From an uncultured Clostridiaceae bacterium (GTDB lineage: Bacteria > Bacillota > Clostridia > Lachnospirales > Lachnospiraceae), in assembly GCA_958441075.1 (NCBI GenBank), contig CAUCBQ010000079.1, forward strand, positions 1 through 10,084: a DNA stretch of 10,084 nt, given 5' to 3'. Made by a program: the position numbers and the translations under genes. Positions 6,317-10,084 of this stretch are shown here, in pieces. Within the stretch, counting starts at the first letter, position 1; each line of letters starts with the position of its first letter. The notes under the pieces were generated by a model. The model did not search any database. It had not been told where the DNA came from and was given only the letters and a program-made list of their open reading frames with translations.

Positions 6317-7729
6317 TTATACCCACTCTATGATCTCTCCTACAGTACGGCTGCAGTCCTCTACACCTCTGAAAATAATCCTGCAAAGGTAGTAATATAC
6401 CTCCTCCAGCTTCTCAGGCGTTACAATACCGGTCTGATACTCAAAGCAGAAGTCCAGGCCCTCGTCCAGGGCACGGTGGCTTACTGTCAGATACAGCGGC
6501 TGTCCTGCCACTCCGTTTGAATAACGGGCCGTATCATAGCGGATTCCGCCCATTTTATCAAGACCCGGGCCCTCATATTTCATCGCCATAGGCTGATAGG
6601 TCAGAGCCAGCGGCTCATAGGTCAGCCCGTCCTCCAGATTGAAAAACTTCTTTCTGTAATTAAAATACTCCGTAGGGCTGTAGCTTGCATGACGGAAATA
6701 CTGGTTCTGCATATCCCGGATGATTTCCATTCCCTCTAAGAAGGTCTTATCGGGGGAAATGATGGTTCTGAAGGGGAAGCAGTGGATTCTGGTACCGCCG
6801 CAGCGCTTCTCCGTCAGAGTAGCTCTTCTGGCAATGGTAGTGGTAAGGGAAACATCATCATTGCCATTCTGCTTCTGAAGATAGGTTCTGAGCCCCATCA
6901 GAAGAAGACAGGTCATGGAGATATGATGCTCCTCACAGAACCTTAAAAGCCGCGCAGACGGCTCCGGCTCCAGACGGAAGGTAGTAATGTTGGCTGACAC
7001 ATCCTCCGGAATCGTGCGGGCTGCTCTCTGGTTTGGATTCCCGGAAGCCTTTCTCTGCTTCTCAAGAAGCTTCGGTCCATAGATACTGTTGAAAATCGGC
7101 TCAGAGCTTCCGATCAGCTTTTCAAAAAATTCCCGGTCTCTCTGGCTGGCTGTGCTGCCTGCCTCATAGGCCAGATCCTTTTCCAGCTGCTTTATATAGG
7201 AAGTCATGGCCTTAGGATAGGAAATAACCTCGTCTCCAAACTTCTTATGGCTGTAGATCTCAATGATATCGCGGTAAAACAGAATCAGCGACTGGGCGTC
7301 CATTGTCATATGGTCCACGCACACATAGGTTCCCTGAAAACCGTTTGGAAGACGGATCATCACAATCCGGTGCATAGGGGAGTCGTAACGCTCAAAGGGG
7401 AGCTCTGTCCATTCCCTCATCTTCGCCTCCGCATCCTCCATTTTCCAGCCGTAAAAATCAAAATGTGCGATCTCGGAGTTGTCCTCCTTTACCACATACT
7501 GGTACTCATTTCCCTCTTTGTCATGGGCAAAGCGCAGCCGCATTCCCTCACAGCGTGCGATTGCCTCCTTAATGCTCTCCCGCAGTACCTCCCAGTCCAG
7601 ATCAATCTCAATGGTCAGGCTGGAACCGATATTTAACACCTGCTTTTTGGGACAGTATTTCAGACAGTAAAAATGCAGCTTCTGCGCTTCGGTCAGCGGA
7701 TATACCTTACAGCCTTTTCTTGTTTTCAT
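6317..7729 (-). CDS. Stand-alone NRPS-type condensation domain protein
   Basis: A 470-residue single-domain protein of the NRPS condensation/CoA-dependent acyltransferase superfamily, proposed to join the acyl group on the carrier protein to an amine. Order of motifs: a C1-like YPLTEAQKLHFY at 10-21, a C2-like CEGMRLRFAHD at 60-70, and the active-site region VCVDHMTMDAQSL at 137-149. The canonical HHxxxDG reads D139-H140-M-T-M-D144-A145, so the second (catalytic) histidine and the aspartate are kept while the first histidine and the glycine are changed. Further on, MTCLLLMGLRTYLQKQNG corresponds to the second lobe. It overlaps the hydrolase gene by four bases (ATGA), pointing to coupled translation, and no adenylation or carrier domain is fused to it. 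The substrates cannot be read; an acyl donor from the carrier protein and a soluble amine acceptor are inferred. Confidence 0.88.
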   Translation of the reverse strand: MKTRKGCKVYPLTEAQKLHFYCLKYCPKKQVLNIGSSLTIEIDLDWEVLRESIKEAIARCEGMRLRFAHDKEGNEYQYVVKEDNSEIAHFDFYGWKMEDAEAKMREWTELPFERYDSPMHRIVMIRLPNGFQGTYVCVDHMTMDAQSLILFYRDIIEIYSHKKFGDEVISYPKAMTSYIKQLEKDLAYEAGSTASQRDREFFEKLIGSSEPIFNSIYGPKLLEKQRKASGNPNQRAARTIPEDVSANITTFRLEPEPSARLLRFCEEHHISMTCLLLMGLRTYLQKQNGNDDVSLTTTIARRATLTEKRCGGTRIHCFPFRTIISPDKTFLEGMEIIRDMQNQYFRHASYSPTEYFNYRKKFFNLEDGLTYEPLALTYQPMAMKYEGPGLDKMGGIRYDTARYSNGVAGQPLYLTVSHRALDEGLDFCFEYQTGIVTPEKLEEVYYYLCRIIFRGVEDCSRTVGEIIEWV

Positions 7730-8694
7730 TCCTCACATACCCCTTTCGTGAATGCCTGTTTCATCAGTTTCTCCACAGCCGCCTCATAAGCCGGCCGGTC
7801 CTTATAATATGCCTCTGCATGGGAGGCTCCATCTACGATCAAAAGCTCCTTTGGAGCAGCGCAGGCCTCATAAAGCTCATGCACCATGGAACAGGGTACA
7901 AAGGTATCCTCCGATCCATGGATAAACAGCATGGGGATCTTTGCCTTTTTCACTTCCTCCCTGGCATTGCACTCATCCAGGCCATAGCCGGCCTCCTTTT
8001 TTGCCATCCGGTCGGACAGATCCATCAGCGGAAACGGAGGCAAATGGTAGGTCGTCTTAAGAACAGAGGTAAACACCTCTTTGGCGGAGGTAAAGGCACA
8101 GTCAGAAACAGCTCCCTTTACCTGAGGCGGAAGCGGCAGCCCTACCGACATATCTACCGTAGCCGCTCCCATGGAAATGCCCTGAAGCAGAAGCTCACAG
8201 TCTTCTCCCAGGCGCTGCACCATGTATTCCATCCATTTTTTCGCATCCAGACGGTCCAGACAGCCAAAGCCGATATAGGTTCCTTCACTGTCTCCGTGGG
8301 CTCTCTCATCCACCGTCAGGACGCCCAGGCCGTGTCCCATATAAAACCGTGCCAGAGAAGGATAATCATTTAATCCTCTGCTGGTATAGCCGTGAAAACA
8401 GATCACAGCCCGTTTGGTATCCTTTCCGGGAAAATACGTTCCGTGAAGCTTTAAGCCGTCCTCCGACTGTATGTACACGTCTTCATGAGGCTGACTTAAA
8501 AACCACTGGCGGTTCTCCTCCATAAACGGCATATAAACACTCCAGTCGGTTCCTGCCATTTTCTGGGTGCGTTTATTGTCCGCCTTTCCCCGAATCAGCG
8601 TCCGGCGCAGAAAATAGCGCGCCAGTGCATACTCTCCCGCAGCAAACAGCGCTGTGGCTCCGGCTCCCATTCCCAACATCCACTTCATTTTCAT
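7726..8694 (-). CDS. Membrane-anchored alpha/beta hydrolase
   Basis: A 322-residue serine hydrolase of the alpha/beta fold. Residues 5-27 are hydrophobic (WMLGMGAGATALFAAG) and followed by the basic RYFLRRTLIRGK, so it is probably held in the membrane by an N-terminal anchor with the catalytic domain on one face. Catalytic features: oxyanion motif FHGY at 100-103, nucleophile elbow QGISMGA with Ser174, acid Asp263 in HGSEDTFVP, and His292 in GASHAEAYY. All triad members are present. The start overlaps the phosphopantetheinyl transferase stop by four bases (ATGA), with AAGGAG seven bases before it. In this operon it may release or proofread acyl thioesters, or hydrolyse an ester, thioester or amide product. 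The sequence does not decide between them. It resembles the YqkD/BAAT-like group of gut Firmicutes hydrolases more than the type II thioesterases. Confidence 0.88.
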   Translation of the reverse strand: MKMKWMLGMGAGATALFAAGEYALARYFLRRTLIRGKADNKRTQKMAGTDWSVYMPFMEENRQWFLSQPHEDVYIQSEDGLKLHGTYFPGKDTKRAVICFHGYTSRGLNDYPSLARFYMGHGLGVLTVDERAHGDSEGTYIGFGCLDRLDAKKWMEYMVQRLGEDCELLLQGISMGAATVDMSVGLPLPPQVKGAVSDCAFTSAKEVFTSVLKTTYHLPPFPLMDLSDRMAKKEAGYGLDECNAREEVKKAKIPMLFIHGSEDTFVPCSMVHELYEACAAPKELLIVDGASHAEAYYKDRPAYEAAVEKLMKQAFTKGVCEE

Positions 8695-9320
8695 AATGCT
8701 GCTCCTTTTTTATCAAGGGCCTGATCCATGATACAGACCCCTATATGATAATGCTCTCCCAGCTGCGCTTCAAAAAAATGCCGGCCGGGCATATCTTCTG
8801 TAAACTCATGGCGGCTTCCCAGATCCAGAGGCAGTACAAATTCATCCTCTTCGGGACAGATACGCCCCGGCTCCCTTTCCAGTCTGTGTGCAAATGAAAG
8901 CTGCCGGAAGGGAACCAAAAGCCCTCTTCCGTCTGCCTTTACAAAGCTCTCTTTTAAGGTCCACAGGCGGATCAGGGCTTTTTCCGCCTCCGCCTTTTCC
9001 TTTTTGCAGATCAGGCTGTATTCCTCAGGAGAACACATCCTTCGGATCAGTCCCTTACTGCAGGGCTTTCGAATCTGGATATCAATTCCCACCGGACGGT
9101 CACAGACCGCACAGACTGCCATTCCCTCTGTGTGACTGATATTAAAAAAGATTCCCGGCTCCCCCTTTAAGCAGGGTTTTCCGTTTTCCGGAGCCCTTAT
9201 CTCCCAGGTTCTCCCATATTCCCGCAGCAGCCCCCGCTCAAGGAGCTTTCTTCCCAGAATATGTTCTCTGATCCGATCCCCTTTCCCGCCCTCCGGACGG
9301 TATGCGGCTGCATAGATCAT
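8691..9320 (-). CDS. 4'-phosphopantetheinyl transferase, Sfp type
   Basis: A 209-residue Sfp-family enzyme that moves the phosphopantetheine group of CoA onto a carrier-protein serine, turning apo into holo form. Family motifs are intact: NISHT at 60-64, VGIDI at 77-81 (metal-binding Asp80), and WTLKESFVKADGRGL at 120-134, with Glu124 and Lys128 matching the WxxKEAxxK signature. Length is close to Sfp. ATG 9320 has an excellent AGGAGGAAAGT before it. It is the first gene of the operon, directly behind the regulated promoter, and shares four bases with the hydrolase gene. Its presence supports that the small carrier protein downstream is loaded by this dedicated enzyme rather than by the housekeeping AcpS. 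It may also serve other carrier proteins in the cell. Confidence 0.95.
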   Translation of the reverse strand: MIYAAAYRPEGGKGDRIREHILGRKLLERGLLREYGRTWEIRAPENGKPCLKGEPGIFFNISHTEGMAVCAVCDRPVGIDIQIRKPCSKGLIRRMCSPEEYSLICKKEKAEAEKALIRLWTLKESFVKADGRGLLVPFRQLSFAHRLEREPGRICPEEDEFVLPLDLGSRHEFTEDMPGRHFFEAQLGEHYHIGVCIMDQALDKKGAAL

Positions 9321-9365
9321 ACTTTCCTCCTGCTGTCAAATGGTTTTCTCTGTTTTTTCCGTTTT

Positions 9366-9382
9366 TTCGACCGTCAGTCGAA
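9366..9382. promoter_or_regulatory. Operator 1, palindromic TetR-type site
   Basis: TTCGACCGTCAGTCGAA is a perfect 6-bp inverted repeat with a five-base centre, of the size bound by TetR-family dimers. It lies about 8 to 24 bases after the predicted start point of the biosynthetic operon, where a bound protein would block elongation or initiation. The neighbouring TetR gene is the likely binder; binding is inferred. Confidence 0.75.
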
Positions 9383-9395
9383 TTGTTTCCGCCTT

Positions 9396-9424
9396 ACAAT
9401 AGCACATTTTCGACCGCGGGTCAA
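9396..9424 (-). promoter_or_regulatory. Promoter of the biosynthetic operon
   Basis: On the minus strand, TTGACC (9419-9424), a 17-base spacer and an extended -10 TGCTATTGT (hexamer 9396-9401) form a near-consensus sigma-A promoter. The -35 and half of the spacer are inside operator 2, and operator 1 follows the start point near 9389. The leader up to the transferase gene is about 70 bases and very A-rich on the transcript. Confidence 0.8.
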
Positions 9425-9425
9425 G
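9409..9425. promoter_or_regulatory. Operator 2, imperfect TetR-type site over the -35
   Basis: TTCGACCGCGGGTCAAG matches operator 1 at 12 of 17 positions, with the first eight bases identical and a degenerate right arm. Its right arm contains the -35 hexamer of the minus-strand operon. The two operators are 43 bp apart, about four helical turns, so dimers would sit on the same face of the DNA. It also lies just upstream of the TetR promoter and could give autoregulation. Confidence 0.65.
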
Positions 9426-9427
9426 TG

Positions 9428-9456
9428 TGGATTTTTTATATTACATATGCTATACT
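9428..9456 (+). promoter_or_regulatory. Promoter of the TetR gene
   Basis: An extended -10, TGCTATACT (hexamer 9451-9456), is strong, while the -35 region at 17 bases (TGGATT, 9428-9433) is weak. The predicted start point near 9463 leaves a leader of about 53 bases, with AGGA six bases before the ATG. The start of operator 2 is close behind the -35. Confidence 0.55.
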
Positions 9457-9515
9457 CGAACCATTCTGAAAACAATACGCCACAAGTACGACACCAAAAG
9501 AAAGCAGGAACCATC

Positions 9516-10084
9516 ATGCATTATCTGAATAAACGAGAAAAGATTCTGGACGCCATGCAGCAGCTTATGACCACCGCTGATACCAGCTCTATTACAGTCA
9601 GCGAAATCGCCCAGAGAGCCGGTATCGGCAAAGGAAGCATTTACTACTATTTCCCATCTAAAACAGATATTCTGGACGGCGTCATTGAACGGGCCTATTC
9701 CCAGGTCCTTGAAAAGGGAAAGGCTCTTGCAGCCGCCTCAGACATAGACGCCTTCCAGAAAATGGAAATTATTCATCAGGCCTGTCTGGACGCCTCCAAG
9801 GAACTGCGACGCCGGGAATCCTTTAACGCCGCTCCCGGCGGGCAGGAACAGGCCTTCATGCATTTAAAATTTGCCCAGGCTATTATTACCCATCTCAGGC
9901 CCATTCTTGCGGATATTATCCGTCAGGCTGTGGCAGAAAACGGAGTAATCTGTGAATATCCGGAAGAAACCGCCTATATTATCCTTCTGGTCCTCACCGC
10001 TATCCTGGACAACCGTCTGGTTCCCATGGAAAAAGGTGATGTAAGCCGAATCCTTACCGCATTTACCCAGATGCAGAGCCAGGG
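9516..10084 (+). CDS. TetR/AcrR-family transcriptional regulator, partial at right edge
   Basis: The reading frame from ATG 9516 stays open to the window edge, giving 189 residues of a protein that continues outside; TetR proteins are usually about 190-220, so little is missing. The N-terminal DNA-binding domain is clear: KREKILDAMQQLM at 6-18 (helix 1) and the helix-turn-helix VSEIAQRAGIGKGSIYYYF at 28-46, followed by the family-typical PSKTDIL. The C-terminal ligand domain is variable as usual and shows no recognisable specificity. It is transcribed away from the biosynthetic operon. The shared 195-base region holds both promoters and two matching palindromes, so it most likely represses the operon, and possibly itself, until a small molecule binds. 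A fatty acid, acyl thioester, amine or the product would be a logical ligand, but that is inference. Confidence 0.93.
   Translation, partial: MHYLNKREKILDAMQQLMTTADTSSITVSEIAQRAGIGKGSIYYYFPSKTDILDGVIERAYSQVLEKGKALAAASDIDAFQKMEIIHQACLDASKELRRRESFNAAPGGQEQAFMHLKFAQAIITHLRPILADIIRQAVAENGVICEYPEETAYIILLVLTAILDNRLVPMEKGDVSRILTAFTQMQSQ

Noticed and set aside
6297..6386. Longer carrier protein start adding 30 residues
   Set aside because: The extension overlaps the end of the condensation gene, does not resemble a carrier protein, and ATG 6296 has a strong ribosome binding site and gives a standard-length carrier.
7720..8373. 217-codon plus-strand open frame opposite the hydrolase
   Set aside because: It is antisense to a well-supported hydrolase with an intact catalytic triad, has no family resemblance, and shows a composition (many His, Arg, Leu) typical of an antisense shadow frame.
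9454..9460. Possible third TetR half-site (ACTCGAA) over the TetR -10
   Set aside because: Only one arm matches at five of six positions; the other arm position reads CATATG, so no palindrome is formed.

Overview
The window looks like chromosomal DNA of a gut-type Clostridia, most likely a Lachnospiraceae member such as an Enterocloster/Lachnoclostridium relative. The reasons are moderate GC content, strong AGGAGG-type ribosome binding sites, sigma-A promoters with extended -10 elements, an EndoA-like MazF toxin, a Firmicutes-length CstA and a serine/glutamate-rich lipoprotein. The genus is an inference from composition and protein style, not from a marker gene. All genes but one are on the minus strand, so transcription mostly runs from high to low coordinates.

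Right part (about 4489-10084): a compact biosynthetic operon faces away from a TetR-family regulator (9516 to the right edge, cut by the window). The operon runs in this order: Sfp-type phosphopantetheinyl transferase, membrane-anchored alpha/beta hydrolase, stand-alone NRPS-type condensation domain, stand-alone carrier protein, stand-alone AMP-forming acyl ligase. It ends at a strong hairpin terminator (4489-4518). The first three genes are joined by two 4-base ATGA overlaps. One strong promoter (-35 at 9419-9424, -10 at 9396-9401) drives it. Two related 17-bp palindromic sites, centred 43 bp apart, sit on the -35/spacer and just after the start point, as expected for TetR repression. The parts suggest this chemistry: the ligase activates a carboxylic (probably fatty) acid, the activated carrier protein holds it, and the condensation protein passes it to a free amine, giving an N-acyl amide. 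This resembles the published gut-clostridial fatty acid amide clusters, but the substrates cannot be read from the sequence.

Middle part (3959-4471): a MazF/PemK endoribonuclease toxin has both catalytic residues but no recognisable antitoxin. A 23-codon ORF runs into its ribosome binding site.

Left part: a carbon starvation protein CstA (2053-3780) has its own promoter and terminator. Then comes an ABC importer of the nitrate/sulfonate/taurine type, with a lipoprotein substrate-binding protein (759-1871) and a permease (13-759) joined by a TAATG overlap. A ribosome binding site at the left edge shows that another gene, probably the ATPase, follows outside the window. No tRNA, rRNA, CRISPR array, insertion sequence or known riboswitch was seen, and no gene-free stretch exceeds 200 bases.
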